DNA of 64,000 nucleotides from Cerasibacillus sp036516575 (GTDB lineage: Bacteria; Bacillota; Bacilli; Bacillales; Amphibacillaceae): the NCBI RefSeq assembly GCF_036516575.1, contig NZ_DATBTY010000031.1, positions 1 to 64,000 of the forward strand, written 5' to 3'. The position numbers were made by a program, and so were the translations under genes. Of this stretch, positions 54,156 through 62,388 are shown piece after piece. Position 1 is the first letter of the stretch. Each line of letters begins with the position of its first letter. The notes under the pieces were generated by a model. The model was not told the DNA's origin, searched no databases, and saw only the letters and a program-made list of their open reading frames with translations.

Positions 54156-54484
54156 AGAAATTCCTCATTTCTCTAGGTTATTAGTATACTAGCAATACTA
54201 TGACATATACTCTATCTAAATAAATTTTAACATGTAAATGAACACAGAACACCGGTGAATAAATGACAATATTAAAACAAATGCCCAAATATGAATCCTT
54301 TTACGATAATAAAACGGTATTACGATGTAGATGATACAAAAACACTTGCAGAGTCACACCTAATGGATTTGTTTATTAAACTTTTCAGTCATGTTAGACA
54401 TCTTTTTATACCTGTTATGTTAAAACTAATTTCCAAATATGTGAGCTATGGGATAATAAGGCAAAAGCGAGGTGTTGTTGAAAA

Positions 54485-55402
54485 ATGGTATTACACATTA
54501 ATCGAGTAAAGAAAGAATATGGAAACAAAGAAGCATTAAAATCCGTTTCATTAGTCATTCCAAAAGGGACTTGTTATGGATTAGTTGGTCCAAACGGAGC
54601 GGGTAAATCAACACTATTAAAAATCATCGCATCTATTATTCTAGATTATGATGGAAAAGTTCGATTAATGAATCCATCAAATCAAAATTTGAAAGAACAA
54701 ATTGGTTATGTTCCGCAAGAAATTTGCTTGGAACAAAATCTATCAGCTATAAGTAATCTCTATTTTTTCGGTAAGCTGTATGGTTTAAAAGGACAAGAAT
54801 TAAAAAGTCGGGCTATGGAAGTTTTAAAAGAAATTGGATTATCTGACCGAGCAAAGGATAAAGTGAAACAATTTTCTGGTGGGATGAAACGCCGTTTAAA
54901 TATTGGCTGCGCCTTAATGCATCGCCCGAATATCTTGATTATGGATGAGCCGACGGTCGGTATCGACCCACAATCTCGTCGTTATATTTTTGAGATGATT
55001 AAGCAACTACAACAACAAGAGTGCACGATTATTTACGCGACACATTATATGGAAGAAGTTGAACAACTTTGTGATGAAGTCGCTTTTATTGACCATGGTG
55101 AAATCATTGAACAAGGTAGGGTTGACGATTTACTTCAACGGTACGCAATTCCTTCTGTTTTTGTAAAAGGAATGAAAGAGTTACCGGAACAGCTTATTAC
55201 TTTAGGTGATATCACGCCACATAAAGATGGTCATTTAATTGCAACGAATCAATTCATTCCCGTTATGGAAACAATTTTACAACATTATCAAGAGGAATCA
55301 GATAAACTGTTGCGTCTAGAAATTGTTCGCCCACGACTTGAAGATGTGTTTATAACATTAACGGGAAGTGAATTACGAGATGGACAAAGGGGGCATGTAT
55401 GA
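54485..55402 (+). CDS. ABC transporter ATP-binding protein
   Basis: A 305-residue ATPase of the drug-exporter type: Walker A LVGPNGAGKST, Q-loop YVPQEICLEQ, signature QFSGGMKRRLNIGCAL, Walker B ILIMDEPTVGIDPQ and H-loop ATHYMEEVEQL. The C-terminal 80 residues are a usual DrrA-like extension. It couples with the ABC-2 permease (stop overlaps its ATG in ATGA) and two regulators to form one four-gene operon. ATG 54485 follows GAGGTG. Confidence 0.95.
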   Translation: MVLHINRVKKEYGNKEALKSVSLVIPKGTCYGLVGPNGAGKSTLLKIIASIILDYDGKVRLMNPSNQNLKEQIGYVPQEICLEQNLSAISNLYFFGKLYGLKGQELKSRAMEVLKEIGLSDRAKDKVKQFSGGMKRRLNIGCALMHRPNILIMDEPTVGIDPQSRRYIFEMIKQLQQQECTIIYATHYMEEVEQLCDEVAFIDHGEIIEQGRVDDLLQRYAIPSVFVKGMKELPEQLITLGDITPHKDGHLIATNQFIPVMETILQHYQEESDKLLRLEIVRPRLEDVFITLTGSELRDGQRGHV

Positions 55403-56148
55403 TGGGAGCTATTTTCATATTAGAAATGAAAAAGAATCTTCAAGATAAAGGCCTATTATTTTGGATGGTTATTTTACCTATTATTTTTACGTATTTATTT
55501 ATTGAGATTTTCACGTCTGGTGCAGATGATATGGCTAAACAGGAAATCATAACGTCTATTGTCCCAGGGTACACAGTCATGTTTGTCTTTTTTATTATGA
55601 TTTCAATGGTAACAAGCTTTATAAAAGATCGTGATTCAGGGATGACGGCTCGTATAGCAAGCGCTCCAATTAAACCAAAATTTTATTTACTCGGAAAATG
55701 GCTCCCGTATATTGTTATTGTATGTGTGCAAATCTTTATTCTATTTGGTTTCGGAAAAGTAGTTTACGACATTAACTTGGAACAACCAATCTTGTTGACA
55801 AGTTTATCCATTATTTTAGCTTATATGGTAACGGGTTTAGGGTTGCTTCTTGCTTTAAGCGTTAAGACAGAAAACATGGGAATCGCTTTGACACAAGTCA
55901 TAGCATTAGGTGGGGCACTTATTAGCGGTTTATGGGTTCCGATTGATATGATGCCAAACATGTTACAAAAAACGGCGGAGTTTTTACCACAATATTGGGC
56001 ACATCAGGCTCTTCAAGATACGATGCATGGAACATTAGCTTATAAAGATTTCTTTATGGCAAGCGGTGTCTTATTGGCTTACGGCACATCAGGTTTCTTG
56101 TTAGCTGTTATACGATATGGTTCCTTCTTAAAAGTAGCACGAAGTTAA
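55399..56148 (+). CDS. ABC-2 type permease
   Basis: A 249-residue permease with six hydrophobic segments: the first around LLFWMVILPIIFTYLFIEIF, then VPGYTVMFVFFIMISMVTSF, and a last AYGTSGFLLAVIRYG. RDSGMTARIASAPIKPKFYL is the typical ABC-2 motif following the second helix. It overlaps the upstream ATPase gene. It probably exports a drug, peptide or lipid. Confidence 0.92.
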   Translation: MMGAIFILEMKKNLQDKGLLFWMVILPIIFTYLFIEIFTSGADDMAKQEIITSIVPGYTVMFVFFIMISMVTSFIKDRDSGMTARIASAPIKPKFYLLGKWLPYIVIVCVQIFILFGFGKVVYDINLEQPILLTSLSIILAYMVTGLGLLLALSVKTENMGIALTQVIALGGALISGLWVPIDMMPNMLQKTAEFLPQYWAHQALQDTMHGTLAYKDFFMASGVLLAYGTSGFLLAVIRYGSFLKVARS

Positions 56149-56171
56149 ATAGCATGAGGTGAGAGATTGGA

Positions 56172-56630
56172 ATGAAAGTAAACATCGATATTGACGAGAA
56201 GTACGACAAGACGTCTATAACTATTCAGACGAACGAATGGACAGAAGAATTGGATGAACTACTAAAAATAATTAAAGGTAGGCAAGCACAACGATTGTTT
56301 GGGATTGATCACGAGCAGACCGTTATATTAGCCCCGGATGACATTGATTATATTTATGCAGAAAATCGAAAAGTGTTTGCCGCATTAAAAAATAAAAAAC
56401 ATATTGAGATAAAAAAGAAACTGTATGAACTAGAAGAGTTACTTATACCTTATAGCTTTATACGATTTTCCAAGTCTGTAATCGGTAATTTAAAACAAAT
56501 CCAACGTTTTGAACTCTCATTTAACGGTAATTTATGTGTTTACTTCCATTCGGGAAATAAAGAATATATCACGCGTCGATATGTTTCTTCTGTTAAAGAA
56601 AAATTACAAGGAGGGCAAGCGCATGATTAA
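56172..56630 (+). CDS. LytTR-type transcriptional regulator
   Basis: A 152-residue protein with a C-terminal LytTR DNA-binding domain (ILAPDDIDYIYAENRKVFAA, KKLYELEELLIPYSFIRFSK, then ITRRYVSSVKEKL) and a short N-terminal region without receiver domain. Such stand-alone LytTR proteins occur in operons with DUF3021 membrane proteins and control adjacent ABC transporters. ATG 56172 has a GAGGTGAGA site. Its stop overlaps the next start by eight bases. Confidence 0.93.
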   Translation: MKVNIDIDEKYDKTSITIQTNEWTEELDELLKIIKGRQAQRLFGIDHEQTVILAPDDIDYIYAENRKVFAALKNKKHIEIKKKLYELEELLIPYSFIRFSKSVIGNLKQIQRFELSFNGNLCVYFHSGNKEYITRRYVSSVKEKLQGGQAHD

Positions 56631-57033
56631 CAGAATATTACAGAAAACGACTATGGGGATAGCAGCTGGTGGCCTATTTACTTTTATCGCTTTAACAATG
56701 ATCAAATTTACCCATATTGAATCAACAGTTGATGTTATTTGGCTTTATATGTTCGCTAGTTTAATCCTTGGGGTTTATTTCGGCTTGTCCTCCTTCATTT
56801 TTGAAATAGAAGCATGGAGTCCATTAAAACAAACGATCATTCATTTCCTCTTAACGATTGGTGGGTTCTTTTTAATCGCCATACCAATTGGTTGGATTCC
56901 ACTTCGTTTCGATACTATTACCGTTGGAATCATCATATTCTCAGTTATATATATGTTAAATTGGACCAGCTTTTATTTTTATTATAAAAAAGTGGCAGAT
57001 AAAATGAATAAACAACTACACACTAATAAGTAA
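56623..57033 (+). CDS. DUF3021 membrane protein
   Basis: A 136-residue protein with four hydrophobic helices: MGIAAGGLFTFIALTMI, VIWLYMFASLILGVYFGLSS, IIHFLLTIGGFFLIAIPIGW and ITVGIIIFSVIYMLNW. It matches DUF3021, usually the membrane partner that restrains a LytTR regulator. ATG 56623 lies inside the LytTR stop codon region (GCATGATTAA), with AAGGAGGG upstream. The longer open frame from 56509 is not coding. Confidence 0.9.
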   Translation: MINRILQKTTMGIAAGGLFTFIALTMIKFTHIESTVDVIWLYMFASLILGVYFGLSSFIFEIEAWSPLKQTIIHFLLTIGGFFLIAIPIGWIPLRFDTITVGIIIFSVIYMLNWTSFYFYYKKVADKMNKQLHTNK

Positions 57034-57036
57034 TGA

Positions 57037-57074
57037 AAAGCGAATGTGACTTTAAGTTCGTCACATTCGCTTTC
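57037..57074. terminator. Bidirectional terminator
   Basis: AAAGCGAATGTGAC pairs with GTCACATTCGCTTT, between the convergent DUF3021 and EamA genes. Confidence 0.92.
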
Positions 57075-57077
57075 TTG

Positions 57078-57995
57078 TTAAATATCCATTTCGCTATATT
57101 GTTTTCCAAAGCCCAATTTTTTTAAGTCAATTTTAGTCGAAATGATACCAATCAAAATAAGTGCTGCTCCGAGATAACCTTTTGCCGATAGGACTTCACC
57201 GACAAAGACAAAGCCAAAGAGAGCCGCAAAAACGGGTTCTAAAGAGAAGATTAAACCCGTTCGTGTTGGAGTTGTATATTGTTGGGCAATCGTTTGACCG
57301 ATAAACCCAATGGCACTACAAAAGATTCCTAATGCTAGAACCGCAATCCACGCTTCAGTTGTGCCTGGCATCACTGGGTTTTCAAAAATAAATGAAAAGA
57401 TAAACCCGAATAGTCCGGCAAAACCGAGTTGAACGACACCGAGGTTAATCGAATCAACGTGTTTCGTAACTCGGTCAGTCACAATGATATATAGTGCATA
57501 AAAGATGGCACCTAATGTGATAAGGAAATCACCTTTATTTAAATTTAAGCCATTATTTAATGTTAAAAGTCCAATCCCAATAAGAGCAATAGAAATACCG
57601 AAAATAGTTTTTGCATCAGGTACTTTTTTGAAAAAGATTGCCATCAGTAATGGGACGAAAACAATGGTTAAGCTAAAAATAAAACCCGCATTTGAAATAG
57701 ACGTATCATTCATCCCAATCGTAACGGTTGATAACGTACCAAATAGAAAGAATCCAAGTAAAGCCCCGTATTTTATGATAGTCATATCAACCTGTTTTAA
57801 CCGTTTATAAAACACAGCTGCCGAAATGACAAACGCTAGAACAAAGCGTAGACCGACTAAATTAAATTCAGGAATGGTGTTTATCCCCATTTTCATAAAT
57901 AAGTAGGATGAACCCCATAACATCGTGACGAATAACATCATTAAATCGCCTTTTAATTGCTTATTTTTAAGTTCATTGTTTCCTTTGGCTTGCAT
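57078..57995 (-). CDS. EamA/DMT family transporter
   Basis: A 305-residue DMT transporter with ten helices in two EamA repeats: LFVTMLWGSSYLFMKMGINT at the start, NDTSISNAGFIFSLTIVFVP in the first repeat, and a second with TTPTRTGLIFSLEPVFAALF and GAALILIGIISTKIDLKKL. ATG 57995 has GGTGG upstream; a GTG at 58007 is in frame. It is divergent from the LysR gene at 58139 and is the likely target of that regulator. The exported metabolite is unknown. Confidence 0.92.
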   Translation of the reverse strand: MQAKGNNELKNKQLKGDLMMLFVTMLWGSSYLFMKMGINTIPEFNLVGLRFVLAFVISAAVFYKRLKQVDMTIIKYGALLGFFLFGTLSTVTIGMNDTSISNAGFIFSLTIVFVPLLMAIFFKKVPDAKTIFGISIALIGIGLLTLNNGLNLNKGDFLITLGAIFYALYIIVTDRVTKHVDSINLGVVQLGFAGLFGFIFSFIFENPVMPGTTEAWIAVLALGIFCSAIGFIGQTIAQQYTTPTRTGLIFSLEPVFAALFGFVFVGEVLSAKGYLGAALILIGIISTKIDLKKLGFGKQYSEMDI

Positions 57996-58138
57996 TGAAT
58001 TCACCACCCGATACGAAAAATTTGATTAATATCTAGTATAATAGTAAGTTTAAAATAAATAAAATGAATGTTTTTTGATGTTTGCATGAAAAAAAATCAT
58101 GTAATAGTTTTCAATAATTTTAGAAGGGATGGATAGCT

Positions 58139-59038
58139 ATGTCACTCGTAAAATTTACTATATTTCATAAGGTTGTTGAATTAGGTAGTTTGACAAAAGC
58201 GGGAGAAGAACTGAATCTTTCCCAATCTGCAGTGAGTCATGCGATTGCCAGTTTAGAGGATAATTGGGGATTTCCAATACTTCATCGTGGACGTTCAGGG
58301 ATTACTTTAACGAGTAATGGCGAACGTATTCTGAAGTACGTTAGGGAAATATTGCAATGGTATGAAGAAATGGAACAAGAGATTGCTGATATTAACGGTA
58401 TTGAAATTGGAACGATTCGAATTGGCACGTTTTCAAGTGTTTCTGTTCAGTGGCTTCCAGAAATTTTAAAAGAATTCAGCCGTTACCATCCCACTATTGA
58501 CATTGAACTATTTGAAGGGGATTATGATGAAATCGAGGAGTGGATTTACAAAGGTGAAGTTGACTTTGGCTTTGTCTCGATACCAACATCATACAATTTT
58601 GAAGTCATCCCTTTGAAGAAAGATCGCATGCTCTGCATTTTTCCCGACGATCATCCACTTGCATATAAAAGCGAAGTCAGCTTTTCTGAAATTGAAGAAG
58701 AACCCCTTATCCGGGCCAAAAAGGGGAGTGACAATGACTTGAAAAGAATTTTAAAAGAAAATAATGTCGTCCCTAATGTAAAATTCGAATTAGAAGATGA
58801 TCAAGCAATTTTTTCCATGGTGCAGTATGGGATGGGGATAAGTATATTACCTGAAATGGCTTTATATCGCTTGCCGAAAAACATCCGTGTGCTTAATTTA
58901 GAAAAAGAAAGTTATCGTACAATCGGTATTGCTGCTAAATCATTTAACACGCTTTCTCCAGCTACAAAAAAATTTATCGAATACTTAAAACCATGGTCCA
59001 GACATGTACCTGAAAGATTACCACGGGTTGAGGAATAG
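58139..59038 (+). CDS. LysR family transcriptional regulator
   Basis: A 299-residue LysR protein: N-terminal winged helix (SLTKAGEELNLSQSAVSHAI, ASLEDNWGFPILHRG) and a substrate-binding domain from about residue 90 (GTIRIGTFSSVSVQWLPEIL, MVQYGMGISILPEM). It is divergent from the EamA gene (143 bases between starts) and lies upstream of the acetamidase gene. It probably controls one or both. ATG 58139 follows AGAAGGGATGG. Confidence 0.93.
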   Translation: MSLVKFTIFHKVVELGSLTKAGEELNLSQSAVSHAIASLEDNWGFPILHRGRSGITLTSNGERILKYVREILQWYEEMEQEIADINGIEIGTIRIGTFSSVSVQWLPEILKEFSRYHPTIDIELFEGDYDEIEEWIYKGEVDFGFVSIPTSYNFEVIPLKKDRMLCIFPDDHPLAYKSEVSFSEIEEEPLIRAKKGSDNDLKRILKENNVVPNVKFELEDDQAIFSMVQYGMGISILPEMALYRLPKNIRVLNLEKESYRTIGIAAKSFNTLSPATKKFIEYLKPWSRHVPERLPRVEE

Positions 59039-59153
59039 GATGGAATCCATACGATTAAAATATAAAAAGTAGGATAAAAGTGAAGTAATAATATTTTGCA
59101 AAAATTGCAACATGTGCTTTAATGTATTAAAGAGATAAAAGGAGAGGCGATCA

Positions 59154-60110
59154 ATGACGATTCATCATCATAATCATCCTTATACGACAATTCATGATTT
59201 TCATTCGCATAGTCATATTGGATGGGATAATTCAATTGAACCGATTGCTGAAGTTGATTCTGGACAAACGATAAGCTATGAAATTGTAGAAGCATCAGGT
59301 GGTCAATTTAACCGCAAATCGACAGCGGAAGATGTTAAAAATGTTGACTTTTCAAAACTGAATCCTGTGGCAGGGCCGATTTATATTAAAGGAGCTAAGC
59401 CAGGGGATACACTTGAAGTAGAAATGCTTGATTTTCGTCAATTGGAGTGGGGATGGACAGCGATTGTTCCGGGATTCGGTTTATTAGCAGACGATTTTCC
59501 TGATCCTGCTATAAAAATTATTGATCTTGCTAATCGGAAGAAAGCAGAATTTTTACCTGGTATCGATATTTTTGTTAAACCTTTCCCGGGTACAATTGGT
59601 GTGGCATTAAAAGAACCAGGAAACCATAGTATTGTTCCGCCACGTCATAATGGTGGTAATATGGATATTCGTCATCTTATAAAAGGAACGAAACTGTATT
59701 TACCAGTTCAAGTTGAGGGTGCATTGTTTTCAATTGGTGATACACACGCTGCCCAAGGTGATGGTGAAGTATGTGGTACAGCTATCGAAGCTTCTATGGA
59801 GGCAACTGTTCGTTTTAAATTGCATAAGGGTAAAGCGATTGCTGAACCACGCTATGAAATTCCAGGTCCACCAACGCCTGAAGCAGATAGTATGGGTTAT
59901 TATGTGACGACAGGCCATGGTCCTGACTTGTATAAGGCGTCACAAAATGCGATTCGCTATATGATTGAGCACATCGTTGATACATATGGCGTTTCAGACG
60001 AAGAAGCCTATATGCTATGTAGTATTGCTGTAGATTTAAGGATAAGTGAGATTGTTGATGCACCAAATTGGCTCGTATCAGCTTTCTTACCAAATGCGAT
60101 TTTTAGATGA
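59154..60110 (+). CDS. Acetamidase/formamidase
   Basis: A 318-residue FmdA/AmdA-type amidase: GPIYIKGAKPGDTLEVEMLD, WGWTAIVPGFGLLADDF, PPRHNGGNMDIRHLIKGTKL, FSIGDTHAAQGDGEVCGTAI (metal-binding GDxHAxQGDGE) and YMLCSIAVDLRISEIVDAPN. It hydrolyses short amides to acid and ammonia. The first 25 residues are unusually His-rich (MTIHHHNHPYTTIHDFHSHS). ATG 59154 follows AAAGGAGAGG. It may be regulated by the LysR gene just upstream. Confidence 0.95.
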   Translation: MTIHHHNHPYTTIHDFHSHSHIGWDNSIEPIAEVDSGQTISYEIVEASGGQFNRKSTAEDVKNVDFSKLNPVAGPIYIKGAKPGDTLEVEMLDFRQLEWGWTAIVPGFGLLADDFPDPAIKIIDLANRKKAEFLPGIDIFVKPFPGTIGVALKEPGNHSIVPPRHNGGNMDIRHLIKGTKLYLPVQVEGALFSIGDTHAAQGDGEVCGTAIEASMEATVRFKLHKGKAIAEPRYEIPGPPTPEADSMGYYVTTGHGPDLYKASQNAIRYMIEHIVDTYGVSDEEAYMLCSIAVDLRISEIVDAPNWLVSAFLPNAIFR

Positions 60111-60405
60111 GATTTTACTGAGGTTACGTTGAGGCTCTAATATAACCGTAATGGCGTATGTTTTGGTTAAGTTAGTACTTAATGTGACCTCGTTTTTGTT
60201 CTTAAACAATATTAGGTGCGTTGAAGGTCTCAATGCTATGTAATATTTTTCCTCATCACAAGAATAGCTGCATTGCGGGCTTCACTTTACTCTATATATT
60301 CTAACTCCACAGAAACAAGGACCTTATACTGAAAAATATTCGATACTGATAATAGTTGGTTGAGGTGACATATGAGGTTTTTCCTGCAAGTTGGAATCTA
60401 GTTAA

Positions 60406-60625
60406 TTACTCCACTCGTTGCCCCGTCCACTTTACTCCCGAATTAGTATCTATCAGAAATTTATTACAAATTCCCTTTCTTACCAAGCTAAGTTGAATGA
60501 TAACATAATTCACCCAGTTTTTTTGTTTTAGAATCCTTCTCATAGTTCGTACCTGATAGACCGCTCTATCCGTTGCGGTTTTGCCTTTTTCTCCGAGTTC
60601 GCATCCGGTAGACCACTCCACTCAA
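60406..60625. repeat. Degenerate repeat remnant
   Basis: On the minus strand GGTCTACCGGATGCGAACTC and GGTCTATCAGGTACGAACT lie 52 bases apart, and a third diverged unit with GGGCAACGAGTGGAG lies further on. This suggests an old tandem repeat, distinct in sequence from the one at 52864. The rest of 60111-60788 holds no gene. Confidence 0.5.
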
Positions 60626-60788
60626 ATACTCTTTCATTAAAATATCATCATTGGTTATATTAAAAATGTTGAATAGTAAATAGGTCAAACGAATGATATT
60701 CTTATTGAGTTTTTTAAGTCAATAACGTAAACTTTACTATGTTTAAATTCATCTAATGTTACAACTTGAAATATAGGGGGATGATCAT

Positions 60789-61367
60789 GTGAAACACTTA
60801 CGAGTATTATTTATTTTTATTTTACTTTTATTTTTCGGAGCATGTAGTGGGAAAATAGAAGAAAATATGTCTGAGCAATTACCGGAGTTTGAGTATACAA
60901 CTCAGGATGGTGAAAAGTTAGGCTTGAATGATTTAAAAGGCGAATGGTGGTTAGCAAGTTTCGTATATACAAATTGTAAAACAGTATGTCCAGTTATGAC
61001 AAAAAACATGGCAAAACTTCAAAATGAATTAAAAGAGAATAAACTTGATATTCAAATTGTGTCTTTTAGTGTAGACCCTGAATTCGACACACCAGAAATT
61101 TTAAAAGAATATGCTCAAGGTTACGATGTGGATTTTTCAAATTGGACATTTTTGACAGGTTATGATTTTGCTACGATTAAGGACTTATCGATGAACCACT
61201 TCAAAACGTCATTACAAAAAGCAAGTCCTGGTACAGGTAATGATCAGATTGCTCATGGGACAAATTTTTTTCTAGTAAATCCAAAAGGAAAAATAGTGAA
61301 AAAGTATGACGGTGTAGGAGATAAAGGGCAGGATCAAGCACTTTTAGACATAAAAGCACTTCAGTAA
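60789..61367 (+). CDS. sco: Sco1/SenC family copper-binding lipoprotein
   Basis: A 192-residue lipoprotein: signal peptide with lipobox FFGAC (Cys 19), a thioredoxin-like fold with the copper motif YTNCKTVCPVM (CxxxC) and a conserved His in DQIAHGTNFFLV. BsSco-like proteins help assemble the CuA site of cytochrome c oxidase, or act as thiol-disulphide proteins. GTG 60789 is preceded by AGGGGG. It stands upstream of the membrane dehydrogenase genes. Confidence 0.93.
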   Translation: MKHLRVLFIFILLLFFGACSGKIEENMSEQLPEFEYTTQDGEKLGLNDLKGEWWLASFVYTNCKTVCPVMTKNMAKLQNELKENKLDIQIVSFSVDPEFDTPEILKEYAQGYDVDFSNWTFLTGYDFATIKDLSMNHFKTSLQKASPGTGNDQIAHGTNFFLVNPKGKIVKKYDGVGDKGQDQALLDIKALQ

Positions 61368-61547
61368 ATTCTATTAGTCATGAGTTAATTGAATAGTCGC
61401 ATATTAAACAACATATACAACTTATTTACATTTGAAATCGGGAGGTATCAAGTATATAATAGCAGATGTGCTTTTTTTTAAAACCTACTAGATGATAAAA
61501 ATTCTAGTTAAAGGGAGTTTACTTTTGGGAATGGAGGAAAGGACATC

Positions 61548-62330
61548 ATGACAGATAAAAATACAAAACAAACGTCTGACATGAATAAACAAGACCCGCA
61601 ACAACAAGCAGACGGCATGGGGCGCCGAAAATTTATTAAAAACACAGGTCTTGTTTTAGGAGGAGTAATTGGTGGATCTTTATTTGGTGGATTGATTACG
61701 AATAATTTGAAATCAGATCAGACCTCAACGGATACCAATGTGGAAGACGATGGGAAGGATGCACGAATTTTCTTCAACCGCAAAGAGGATTTTGATGTGT
61801 TGAAAGCAGCAGTTGAACGCATTTACCCAGAAGACGATAATGGGCCAGGAGCTATATGGTTAGGTGTTCCGTATTTTATTGACCGTCAGTTAGCTGGAGA
61901 ATTTGGTCAAAACGGAAAAGATTATATGCAAGGTCCATTTAAAGAAATTAATAATAGTGAACGTTATCAGTCACGTCTTAACCGTGGCGATATGATGCTT
62001 GAAGGTTTAAGAACAATGAATCAGGTAAGTTTGAAGAAACATGATAAACGTTTCCATGAAATTGAAGGAGATCAGCAAGACGAAATCCTAAAAGCTTTTG
62101 AAGACGGTAAAGAGAAAATGAGAGGGGCTTCATCTAAATCATTCTTCCAACTTCTTCGTCAGATGACAATTGAAGGAGCATATGCTGATCCATTATACGG
62201 TGGAAATAGAGATATGATGGGCTGGAAAATGCGTGAATTCCCTGGACCACGTCCGGCTTATATCAATGATATTGAATCAGAGGAATTTGTAAAACAAGAG
62301 CCTATTAGTTTAAAAGACTATCAACCGTAA
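61548..62330 (+). CDS. Gluconate 2-dehydrogenase subunit 3-like protein (Tat)
   Basis: A 260-residue protein with a twin-arginine signal (GRRKFIKNTGLVLGGVIGGS, residues 25-50) and a DUF1372/gluconate-dehydrogenase subunit-3-type domain (FFNRKEDFDVLKAAVERIYP, EDDNGPGAIWLGVPYFIDRQ). It should be exported folded with the GMC subunit encoded next. The N-terminus is Gln/Asp-rich before the Tat motif. ATG 61548 follows GGAGG. Together they form a membrane-bound flavin dehydrogenase, probably for a sugar or sugar acid. Confidence 0.92.
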   Translation: MTDKNTKQTSDMNKQDPQQQADGMGRRKFIKNTGLVLGGVIGGSLFGGLITNNLKSDQTSTDTNVEDDGKDARIFFNRKEDFDVLKAAVERIYPEDDNGPGAIWLGVPYFIDRQLAGEFGQNGKDYMQGPFKEINNSERYQSRLNRGDMMLEGLRTMNQVSLKKHDKRFHEIEGDQQDEILKAFEDGKEKMRGASSKSFFQLLRQMTIEGAYADPLYGGNRDMMGWKMREFPGPRPAYINDIESEEFVKQEPISLKDYQP

Positions 62331-62388
62331 TTTAATATATATAGATTAATAACTTTTCAGCAAAGGGTTACAGAGGAGGATTTAGGTC

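Noticed and set aside
54291..54509. 72-codon ORF before the ABC operon
   Set aside because: No ribosome binding site, overlaps the ABC ATPase start, and its composition is not protein-like.
58007..58138. LysR operator in the divergent gap
   Set aside because: Several T-N11-A matches occur in AT-rich DNA, none distinctive enough to call.
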